From positions 62,184,057 to 62,248,056 of the forward strand of contig CM054120.1 of NCBI GenBank assembly GCA_028673005.1: 64,000 nucleotides of DNA, given 5' to 3'. Of the stretch, positions 40,317-52,300 are shown piece by piece. Both the position numbers and the translations under genes were made by a program. The notes beneath the pieces are model-generated. The model had not been told where the DNA came from, searched no databases, and saw nothing but the letters and a program-made list of their open reading frames with translations. Origin of the DNA: Tanypteryx hageni. Lineage: Eukaryota > Arthropoda > Insecta > Odonata > Petaluridae. Position 1 is the stretch's first letter. Every line of letters begins with the position of its first letter.

Positions 40317-43300
40317 CTTTGGTGGCGATTCCTCCACGGCGCGGAACGGAGAATTTCTGAGGTCACGCAAACATTTTATTCCTATTGTCTGCGCATTTTA
40401 GCGATTGTTGGTGAAGATTTTATAATTTGGAGAAAATCGGAACTATTTTCGTCCGGTCTCCTACGGCCCTTTAAAATTTTTAAGGAGATATCTCTATCGA
40501 AACTAATATTATATGGATTTATATCTCTATCTAAACTAATATTATATGGATTTATTTACAGATTGGTGTTTTACGCTAGGAAATGCGTTGCTTGCCTAAT
40601 GGTGTTTTGACGCTTTCCAAAAATATGCGGATGATATCATATTCGTTTCTTGATACATAATACAGGCGATACAGATGCGAAGAATTCTCTACATTTCAAA
40701 AATCAGAAATTGTAAACGCCCAAGCAGTTCATTCAAGAAAACATTTTATACGCAAAAATATACGGACAAAAACGTAAATTTTGAACACATATTCGAAATA
40801 AAAAGAATTAGGGCAACTGTCTCTTCTATCCAAGCGCGACCAACGTTGAACTCAAGGGGCACGAGTCCTTTCTGCAGAATGAGGCAATGTTTTTCCAGTC
40901 GAAATCGAACTATACCTTGAATAAGCAACGATTTCAATATAATCTAAAATTCATGAGGCCGGATAATCGTTTCTCTGTAATTAGAATGCGTTTTTTAGCC
41001 ATATTTATGTAGGCGCATTCATTTCTGCGCGAGCTTTGGTTAGAGGATAACGATGATTTGGCACGACGCTCAGCACGCCTCAGCGATCGCCTACGATTTA
41101 TCACGTCTTCGGCTAACAAGGAATCATATTAAAATGCGACGCGTAACTCTGACTGCTATCTCTCTTGCTTCATCAATTCACTCGAGAAAAATGGACGAGG
41201 CATTTCGTAATCATTTAATCTTCAATTTTTTCGTTCCGTCGTCTTATAATTATAGCGATATACAATTAATATTAGCGATAATATTCAATAATAAAAAAAT
41301 TGAATTTTAGCGATTCTTGTTGTCGAATTCATGATATTAATATATTATAGCAACTTCTTTTTTCATCGTATATCAGGCTCTCATGTCGCTGACAGCGCGC
41401 TTCGAACAAATGGAAGACTACGCACGTATATCCTATGTGATTTTAAAAAAATTGGAGAATTAACAGAAGACGAAATGAAAGAACAGAATAAATTTCGACA
41501 ACATATTGAGTGATAAAGATTCACACGACATCGACAGTACATACATTTTCTTAGAACTCCGTGTGCTTCGACAGTTGATCCCCCAAGGAACGAAAAGTGC
41601 ATTTGAAATCCTTCTCAAATCATGGAATAGTTGCTTCTCGAATACAGAGATAGCGTATAGGATATTGTTAACGATTCCGGTCAGAGTGGCATCAGCGGAG
41701 CGAAGTTTTTCGAAACTATTTTAACGATGATCTTAGGACAGCAATGTCCCAAGAGAGATTGAGTGGATTGGCTATGCTGTCTATCGAGAGAGAAATAGCC
41801 TCAGATTTGGATTACAATGGTCTGATGGCAGAGTTTGCTGCAGGAAAGTCGAGGAAGTTGAATTTCTGAAAGTAGGCAGAGCAAGAAATAGTGAGTTTTT
41901 ATTCTACTTTATACATTGAAAAGGTGCAGCATAAATTTCTTAGGTTAATTAATTTTAAAATTCTGGGTTTCACATTATATGATGTTTAGTATAATGATAT
42001 TATGCTGCTGCTGGACATTGTGCCTTTGTCCCATCGCCGGATAGTGACAGACTTGAGATTTTTATATAGACTTTGTAATAATGGTATCAACTGCCCAGAT
42101 TTAGTTAAGTTGCTTACCTTCAATGTTCCCAGTGTAAACACCAGAAACGTTAAGTGTTTCAATGTTAAATTCTGATGAAAGAATTATATAATTCATTCTC
42201 CACTAGTGAGAATGATGAGGCAGTTTAACAATATGCCCTCATCTGTAGATTTACATATCTATATCTGTATTTAGAAACCAGGCAATTAAATATGTATTGT
42301 AGTAAGTATTAGCATTACACCTGTTTATGTGCAATTTAATTTATTATGATATGACTGCAATTTTATATAATTTCGATATGTATTGTAGTTCTCAACATGT
42401 ATTGAAGAAATTTTTAACATTATATCTGTTTATGTGCAATTTAACTTGATGACATGACAATGCAATATTATTTGCAGTACAAATATGTATATTTTATTTT
42501 TGTAAAGAGGGTTAAGCCCGTCAATATTAATAATAATTAAGTTGACCTCACGTATCGTATGTTGCTATTCATTTGAGACATCTGTGTTTATATTCATATC
42601 CAAATTGTAGGTTTACGTACAGTTTTTCAGAGCCCTTAGCGAGCATAGATCATTATGAATCAGGCGTAAATGATCAAATTATTGTTGGTTTTCCTAACGA
42701 AGGACTTGTTTTTGTTCTTGAATTCCAGGAGCTATTTCTCATTTATAAAACACAATAAGAAATATATGTATATTTAAATTATACAATAAAATAAGCATAT
42801 TTAAAAATATACAATATTTTAGTGCGCGAATTATACCTTGATGATTTTAGATTGTTAAGGGGCCCCGAAAATGCTGATCGTCCCGGGTCCCGCACCCCCC
42901 TAGGAATGGTCCTGCATCCACCAAAAGTCGATTCACGCCCGATGGATGATTCACGCGAGGAATCATTACCGCTATTTATTTAATCTAGTAAAACTAAATT
43001 ATGATTAAATATTCATTAAATGCCTTCTAATCAATAAATAAAACAAGTTTCATAGTTCACATAAGGTTTTTTTAAATCTAGAAGAAAAACACTCGGAATT
43101 AACTTCTAATGAGGTGGCAACCTAGTGACAGTTGATTCACTTGGGAGATCACTGATAATTTAATTTTAAGATTTTTGTTTATAATATTTTACTGTTATTT
43201 TTTATTTTAAATCGTACTGTAAAATGGCTTGAGCTGTATGTGAAATGCGTAAATAAGTGGATAATATTCCTAAATGAGCAATGTTTCCATTATTTACGAA

Positions 43301-46300
43301 TCATCCGACTTTTCGGTTTATCCGTCAGTCCTTCCCTCCATATAGGCCGGATAATCGAGGGTTTACTGTATTTTGTCTTTGTCGCCCTGTTCTTATAACA
43401 GATGAATATATTTCAAACAAATCAGGTGACACTAACTCAAAACCTAACTCTTTACTTGCCTTAAATTAGTCTTCAACTCTATTTTCGACTCGGTGTGGCC
43501 CGCGAAGAGGGCGGAAGAGGAATATGTTGCCCGCGATGATTGCAGAAATGCGTTGTGTGCCCCTCGAGACGGAAAGTTTGGGCACCACAGGCCTATATAA
43601 TGATAATTTATGCAAAGGTTGTTCAAACTTTGGCAGCCGAATATCATAGCCGGGAAGTTTAAAATGAATAGTTTAAGAAAGGAGTACTTCACTTCCGCTT
43701 CTAGGATGGGGTCCAGGCGTCCTTGAGGAAAGTGGAAAAATCAGATCTAAGGTCAAGATAAACATTCTCGGCGTTAATTCTTAAGAAATTCTCGCTCGAG
43801 CACACGGAAAACATGACAAATAACTTATCCTTTAGGCTCGAAATGGAATTTTAGAGGTGTCGGTATTTTAGACAGTAGAAAATTCGAGAGCCACGGGTCG
43901 CCCATTACCTTTCACTTCCCTCCCCTTTAATTTCTACTTATTTAAGCTGACGCTCAATTTCTTTCTTTCGTAGCTTTTATGGGCGGTAAAATCGAAGAAA
44001 TTTGACTGCGCTCCATGCGTAAGACTGAAATCAAAACAGAATTTGTTATACGTTTTAAAAAATTTCATAGTTGTCACGAAAGCTGTTTTCGTTATCTGAT
44101 TTTGGAAAGTTGTCTCGAAAGGGCAGGCAGACGGCGTGGAAGGGAGGGTTGCGATATCTGAGCAGATCTCTCGCTCTTTCGTTTTCAGAGGGTTCCCTTT
44201 ATTCCGCCCCATTACTCCCACCGCTGGTTTTTGGTGGATTACAACTGCCAGCTTTCGAAAATCGACGTTGATTTTTCTTTTAATATTTGCACGAGTTGAT
44301 TAGCCAATGACGATCTTTATAATTCAACAGGGAATTATCGAGCTCGTCTTACGGCTACAAAAATCATTTGTCTCGAGCATGTTGGGGCTATTGGATATAC
44401 CCGAGACAAGTATGTTTTAAGTGCTTGTTCTTGAGCAATCTTTATAGTTAAAAACAGTTCTCATTTATCACATGGCAATTTCATTTTGTTTACTTTATTA
44501 AATGAGTGAAGTAAAGGTCCTTTGTACGACAAAATTCCCAGTGATTAAAGCGTCTTCTAACTTAAGAAAAGCACATTACATACACATATATGAGTTTCCT
44601 GGGATATCCTTAGTTAATTTACGACGGGCATGTCAAACAGGGGTGGGCATGGGAAGCATACGGTTCGATATATGCCTTTCTACGGAACGCATATCTGTTA
44701 TATAAAATATATTTATTTGATAAACGAGTTTTTCCTTCTCATTAAACCATAATGCAACATGCTTACCTTATGAATCTCTCAGTCATGAGCACATTATCGA
44801 ATTTTGTTCCATTGCGCTCCTCCTGGACTGTTAATGCGACCGTCCTAAAACGACTAACACATCAATATGGACGAACCATCCCTACGCCTGATTGAAACTA
44901 ACGATTCAAAATCACTTCAAGTTTTTATTATTTATTCGTTTTTAATTACACCGCATAAAAGCAGTGGTCCGTTACTATAAGATGAGGAGGTTTCACGGAT
45001 TTTTCTCCAATGATTTTCTAAGGTCTCGTCGTTGCTTCTGAGCAATGCCTCTTTTCCCTAATTCCCAATTCCGCTTCTAAGGAAGTTTGAAACGAAGCAA
45101 AAGGCTGGATACAGGTTCCAGAACGTGCGAATTTCCGGTGGGAGCTGACGTCATTCAGGTTACGTAACGAAAGTTCGCATTATGTGGTCGAGTCAACTTC
45201 CATTCATTATGGGTTAAAAAAAACTTTTGCTGGTCAATTTTGGATTCAACCTAAACGAATTAATTTTGTCCAAAACCGGGGAAGGTCGCTTGAATAATTT
45301 GTTTTTGTTGAATAAACTGGACAAATTTGTGGTTTACGTGTCTCCGAAACAAATGACGTGTTCTCGTGGCCGTTCCTAAATTGTGCAAGGGATCTACATC
45401 TCGTTTACAGCAGTGTCACTCTCAGATAAATGGAAATTTCATGTTTGTAGCATCCAGTTTTTTGTGCTATCACTACGACACCTGAGAGATTAAACAGGTT
45501 TTATTTGCGTAGCATTTTTGGGGATCTCCGCCAACGCTGACCTCTGAAACAACTTCAAGATTATCTTCCTTATTAGAGGGATCAATTTAATTAAGTTTTT
45601 GCTATTTCGTTACAAAAATTACTAGTGTCCTGTAACGATGTCGTAATTTCGAGAAAAAAGTCTAACTTCTGTTAATTCATCAAACTCGGGTTAGAACATA
45701 AGTGATATTTGTTACTTACTTCTTCATTCCGTAATCACTCGATTACGCACATTTGGACCATTTACGTCTAAAATGTGCGAGCGCTGTTTAGCAATTTCGC
45801 CCAACCAGGGTCGGATTAAGATTATGAGGGGGCTAAGTTTTCATAAGGGAGGGAAGTATGAATCACATACTATAAAAAACTACGAAGTAGTCAAACATAT
45901 TTATTTATATTTTCAATCTCGTGCATAATTTATTTATTTATATAAAAATAAAAAGCTTATTCTACTAATGTAGAATGGAGGGGCTAAAAACGTGAGAGCC
46001 TACGGCTATTACCTTATTAGCGTGTAATCTATTATAATTTGCCGAGGATCCGTCCATCCGAGGCAATATTGCCGAAGTCATCGCCTCTGGTGGAACTTTT
46101 TAACGTGTTTCAACAAATTTCCCGAATAGGTAGAAGAATTAAATTTGACAGGAGCGCTTGATTCAGATATTAAAAAGCAATGAAGGAAAAAATCCCAAAA
46201 AAAGCCATCAGTTCAACTCCAGGGTAAAATTTTTATTTCCGATATAATAACACGTAAAAATCGATTTATTGACGCACAGGCTTGTAATGTATTCCAATTT

Positions 46301-49300
46301 AAATTAGAAATAATTAATCTTCGATCTTATGGTCTGGACTGTTTTAAAGGAAAATAAATAAATTAGCTAATTCTTATCGTCGATTTTCGCCTTCAATTCG
46401 AAATCGCTAAAATTTAACGTTTAAATTACATATATTAGAAAAAGCTTAGCTTTTTAATGGGATATTAGGTTACCGACTGTCATTTTTATACCTCAAGGTT
46501 AAATTTTAACATTCTGTTTATGGCAACTGGAAGTTCAAATTAGTCCATATTAATTTATTTTGATGAGTTTCGTATTTTAAGATTATTAAGTTTTGTTCAG
46601 GTTTTCCAGCGATTCCAGGAAATTTCGTTTCGCAATTTCATTAACACTGGAATGAGCGAAAGGCATTTAACTTGGTTATATTCTGAGGTATACTTTTCCG
46701 TTATTTTTTGTATTTTTGTTGTTGTTTGTTTCAAAACCAAAATTGTTTGGTTTGGTTTGTTTGTTGTCATTTATCCAAACAGGTCGGCCGAAATGGCTGT
46801 TTGACGATCTAAGTGGACATGAACCTCAAAACAAAAGAAAAGATATCGTGAATGCGCTGAACGAGTACGAAGAATTGTTGATCCGATTAACAATATTGTC
46901 GATTATATGAGGCATAGCTCATAACATTTCCTATAAAAAATTTTTATTTAACTGTAATTTTTAATTTGATTGTATTATTTTAAATGATATTTTTATTGTG
47001 TATGTGTATAGTAAATAAACAAGTTCCAAAAGAATTTATTTTTTTGAGGCGATGAATTTTCCAGGCGTTGAATTGAGGGCTATGAAATATGTTCGCGGTG
47101 AATTGCTGGCGGTGAATTGCGGACGGTGAATTGTATGCGGTGAATTGTGTGCGGTGATCTTTAGATCCCCTAGAAATATGTTAGCGGGCACCACGTTGAG
47201 AACCTCTGATCTAGTTCATTCTAATATTTAACCCAACATGACATACTCAAGCATCCATGCCCTAGGCGGGATTTCTAACTCGCGATCTTAGTATTCGTCG
47301 CCAGATACTCAAACCACCCATCTATCAAGGCCGACTTTGGATTAATTCGGCCCCGCTCCCAACTCGATGCGATCAAGCACTTGACATAAATCAACCTACT
47401 CCTAGAACTCCCCAAGCGAGATCCTCTTACTCGATGAGTGAGCAAACTCGTTGAAGTCAAATTGGTATGTTGATGCAAGTGAGTAAGGATTGTTACCTCG
47501 GTGGATGATTGAACTCCCAACCTGTTGAGATAGCATCGCCAAAATCCACCCAATATAAAACTATATACAATATCAAGAAAAAGAATCATCTTTGAAAGCA
47601 AGTTTTAAGCATTCACACAGTTACTATTAAAAAACCGTGGAATGTACATTACACAAACTTTCTCATATAAATTATTGCACCCAAACTCTATTCCTATTCC
47701 TGCCTATCGTCGACTTACTGAGCCTGGAAGAAGTATTGTTGCTACAAAAATAACAAAACCCTGGAAAAATTTTCCCGCACGTAAACAGAATTAAGATATG
47801 GATAACCTCATATATGTGAAAATCTAACTTGATAAATAGTTATACCATGCATAAGTATAAAGTATTATGTGGATTGGCGAAGCCATATAGGCGTTAAAGC
47901 ATTGTTGCTGGATGAGGATTGTAGCATGACCTCAGAGAGGGTTGGGCATATTATTAGAATACTACTAGACGCTACATAATCATTTATTGAGAAATATGGC
48001 GTATGTATTATTGTTTATGACGCCAAGCTCTATGAATGAATGAATTTTAATCAAAATCGTTATAAGCCATTTTAGAATATATCGACAAGAATCCTTTATT
48101 ATTGCGCTATATTGTTCATCTCTTCATAGGGTATATTCTGGATGATATAGTTAAACAGTTTATGCTCTAGAACCGCTCGCAGACAGGCAGACAGACGACG
48201 TGGCGAAAACCACTTTATTGAAGCCAGAGACACCAAAAACGTTTATTTCCATCAAAATCTCGAAGTCGAATTTTTTTCGCAATTGCAATACTTTCTCTAT
48301 ATACTACGTATATGAGAAAGTAAAAAAATACCGCACAAAATAACTTAAATTTATTGTATAACTTATAAATTAGGAAAAAAGTCGGCGCAACATTTATTGC
48401 ATCCATACGCTTCTATGGTCACTGGTTAAATTTTACGTACTTTGCGGAGAAAATATTTTCTTGCAGGTTGACTTGTGGCAACAATACTGCTGCTGTTATA
48501 GTGAGGAGAGCTGTGCTTAAATCTGCATACAGGTTTCCCTCTCTTTATGCGGGGGTTGCGTTCCAGGAAAGTGACGCATAAACCGAATTCGCATAAACAG
48601 AACCCATATTTACATGTAAAAGATAGGGATACGTTCCACAAGCAATCCTAACTCCTCTCCAAGACACTCTTCTTTCGCTCCATAACGACTTATTATGTGT
48701 TAAATAAAACTTAAAACAATTAACACTGTAAATTATACTCGCCAATAAAAGGAAGCAGACGAGCACAACTGGTGGCTGTTGTGACTGACACAATAGTGGA
48801 GGTAAAAGCGCTGTAGGGTTGTCTTGGCACAACGCAAGTTTCGCGGGCAAGGAATCAAAATTTCTCAAATGTGCTCAAACAGTATCACACGAAATCTCCG
48901 TCTCATCTCCGCTCTACATTATCCACTCCATTCTCATCTCTTATACTGTAAGACTAATACGGAAAGCATAAGAGACAATGAGAGACTGAATGGTCGCCTT
49001 GTGGTGGGTTGGAGAACTTTCTTTCATTTGTATTGCACTGGCCGTGTAACCGCATAAGAGCGAATCAAAGACGCATAAAAAGAAATTCCGGTAGCAATAA
49101 CTTTGTCGCGTAATAGCGAATTCGCATAAAGCGAACCCGCATAAAGAGAGGGAAACCTGTATTTAATAATATTGCTGGACGCTATATATGACAAATTTTA
49201 GACGCATATACTCACGTAGTATCATTAACGGCATTAAGCTCAGTAAATTGATGAATTTTAATCGATATCCTTGAAGCTATTTTTGAATAAATCGACATTT

Positions 49301-52300
49301 TGTAAAAGTCGACAAGAGTAAACTACGCCCTCCCCACCAATCTTCGCGCGATGTGACTCATTTCGCAAAGGTTTTTCGGGTGGTAACCTTTACAAAAACG
49401 AGATTTTTTCAGATTCTGTGAAAAGAATAGTTAATTTCCGAAAGCCGCGCAAAGACTACAGATGACAGAGACGGAATTGCAAAAACCACCTAGGCATATA
49501 CGTCTTGCATATTCATCAACGTCAGTCAAATATTTCACGATCACATTACGTTCTCTAAACAATTATGCGAGAAAGTGAAAATATAAGAGATGGCTAGCTT
49601 CTGTTTGTCACGTGTGCCTATTGGCGAACGAATTGAATGGAAAGGAATGTCTGAAACAGGTGGCGCGAAATATATTCCGAAACAAATGGATCAATAAGTT
49701 TGAACATTCCCGTTGCCCTTTAGACTAATTATATTCTTGTCCGTTAAATTAGGGGCGGTGAAATGTTACCGGCTGCGTGCGGCCTTTTGTCAATATTAAT
49801 ACGCTCCACTGGCGTTGGTAACGGGGCGGTTAGCGTGTCTGGCTCCCAGTACAATAGTCGCTGGTACCAAGCCTGTCGAGGACTCGTCTTTTTTTCTCTC
49901 TTTGATATACTTTTTGTAAAATGCTATTTGGGTCTGTTTGTGAGTTTCTTTAATACGAATGCATGATGCAATATCTGCATTAGAAAATATATTTAGCATT
50001 ATAAAAGTGGCACCTGTTTAAGAAGTTTATGAATGATTGATATTGGCCAATAAATTTATCAAACAATATTCATGGGGCTGAAATGATGCATATAATCAAT
50101 TGTATGTATTAAGCATATAAAACTCGACGAATTAAATTTTCGTTTTAGTTGGAACTACATCATGAAACGTGCATATTTTTATGTTGTGTTAGTAAATGTA
50201 ATTATTTTGGTTGTATGCGAAGGGAAAAGCTGGCAAAGCATACGGGAATACAGTGGATCCAGAATCTTTTCCTTTAAAGGTAAAATAAATAAAACTAGAC
50301 GTTTACGTCATTTTTTTATTATTAACCTACCATGTAGATTATTTAATAAAAGTCACAACCTAATACATCCTGCGTAGGTTTTTTTCGCTTTTAAAATTTA
50401 GACTTTTAACTATCAATTGAGACAATCGTGCGTGGTCCAATGGAAATTGATATACATACTGATGTAAAAAAATCCCATGTTTTCATTAATCCTCTCATAG
50501 CCAAAGCGCCTTCGACTAAAATGACGCTCATTGAACAAACGCTCAACGCATCGCAGAAACGATATTAATGTTTTTAGCGTCATTTTGTGGAGCAATTCAA
50601 TAGTTACACCAGGAAAAATAAACAATGGATCAATACAATGTTTCTTTTTCCAATGATGTCTCCGCGGGAACCCTGTTTGGTTTGTTTGCTTATCCAAAGG
50701 ACTCTTCATCTCTCGGAGTCAATAGAAGCAAATTGCTTTCCCTTCACGTGGCAGGGTGTAAATAATGGAAAAGTTTTCAAAGGATATCAACAAAAATTGC
50801 TTCTATCAATTCTGGCCTATAAATAATAATGAACGAGAAGGATTTTTAACTCTTTATTGGTCAAATAGCGATGTTGCTTTGCGACAAATCTTTACAATAA
50901 ACATCTACCAACCGAACGCCGATCGACTCGATTTCGAAAACAAAAAATAGGGAATATCAAAAAACTCGAGCATATGTTTTTCCATTTGCTGGCGTCTGTC
51001 CCGCCAGAAAAAAAATCGGTGGCAGCATAAGCTACCATTTTTAGGTTTGTTCTCTCCCCCAAGAGTTCACACACAAGCAAGCGGGTGCATTCCAGCGAAA
51101 AACAGGGTAATGAAAATTACACTTGCGACATGCGACGGGTCCTGACGCTAAAAACGCAAAAAAGAGTGGTTATTTATTACAATATCATTACGTAAGAGCG
51201 TTTAACGAGCTGAAAAACGCACGAGTAATGCAAACATTTATCAACTCGTGCAGAATTAAAGAAGACGTGGCAAGAAAAAAATGTTTCCGGGAACGGAGGG
51301 GTCCACGGCATAAATTCAATCGGACCATTACATTTATGGTGGCAATATTTTTTTCAATCGAGACGTTATGGAATTCCGTGAGTGATAATTTAAATTTTAA
51401 TTAGTGGGCAAAACTTATGGTTTGTATCAAATACAGGGTAACCCAAAATGAATATACCAAAAATAAAGTTGAGTATTTTTTATTACTTAATATAACAATC
51501 ATTCATTCATTCTAGTGTTCTGCCTTACAATAGGTCCTACCAATCATTGGTTGGTTTTGAATAGGGAATATTCATACATGGTGTGGTGGTTTCCCTTTGC
51601 CTTCCACACCGGACACGCACACACAAAAGGGAGGAGGGAAACCCGGTGCCGGCATTTGCCTACTCTTTGCGAAGAGCACCAAGGGGGTCAACTGTTTAAC
51701 GTCCCTTCCGAAGGACGAAGCGTTGACTTTTGCGCGGTCTCCTCAAACCGCACAAGTAGTGGGACGGGCGACCTCGGAAAAATTTCACTTTCGCAGGATT
51801 CGTGCCGGTGCCGCTTAGCGTAGCAGGCCAACGCCCTTACCAATACACCACCGACTCCCCCAATATAACAATAAAAGTTCAAAATGAAATAATCTCTTAA
51901 GGGTTAAAAGTTTTGCAATATTTCGCACACCCGATCTGTGTATTCAATTTTTTAACCCTTTCAGAGCTGGTGTACATTAATTTCAAACGTACTTTTTAAA
52001 TATTCTTTCACATTATATTTTATTGAAAACTTTCTGAGCACTTAGTGTGACGTCTATTTTATCCATTATTGGCACTTTTACTGCAATTTATTGCAGACTA
52101 GTTGAAGTTAAATGACATTAAATACAAGATGGCAAGAACTGAGAAGAATTGCTGAAAATAGGTCAAATTTCTTTTTTAGTTTTTGTCGTCAAAACATCGC
52201 ACCATATTATTTTCTTTGAACTTAGATAAGAAAACCTTATTTAATAAATAAAATAATTTTGTACCGTTTTTGTTGATTTTTGATGTTTTAACACGTCGCA

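Larger units (their letters stand above)
41363..42914 (+). mobile_element. hAT transposon, second copy, 5'-incomplete, with LINE inserted
   Basis: Matches the 26.6-27.7-kb copy from TCATCGTATATCAGGCTCTC to the right end (GGTCCCGCACCCCCCTAGG...CCTG, 42914). The left terminus is missing, so no duplication can be read. It carries a more complete dimerisation domain but is split by the insertion at about 41912-42535. Confidence 0.85.

Noticed and set aside
40164..40610. Frames with long YIYIYI runs on both strands
   Set aside because: They are translations of the (TA)n microsatellite.
47275..47601. 108-codon minus-strand frame
   Set aside because: Overlaps the tRNA-like SINE sequences and reads across them; no protein motif.
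49801..49900. tRNA-like stretch (GGCGGTTAGCGTGTCTGGCTC)
   Set aside because: No convincing box B (GGTACCAAGCC) and no cloverleaf could be drawn; not called as tRNA or SINE.
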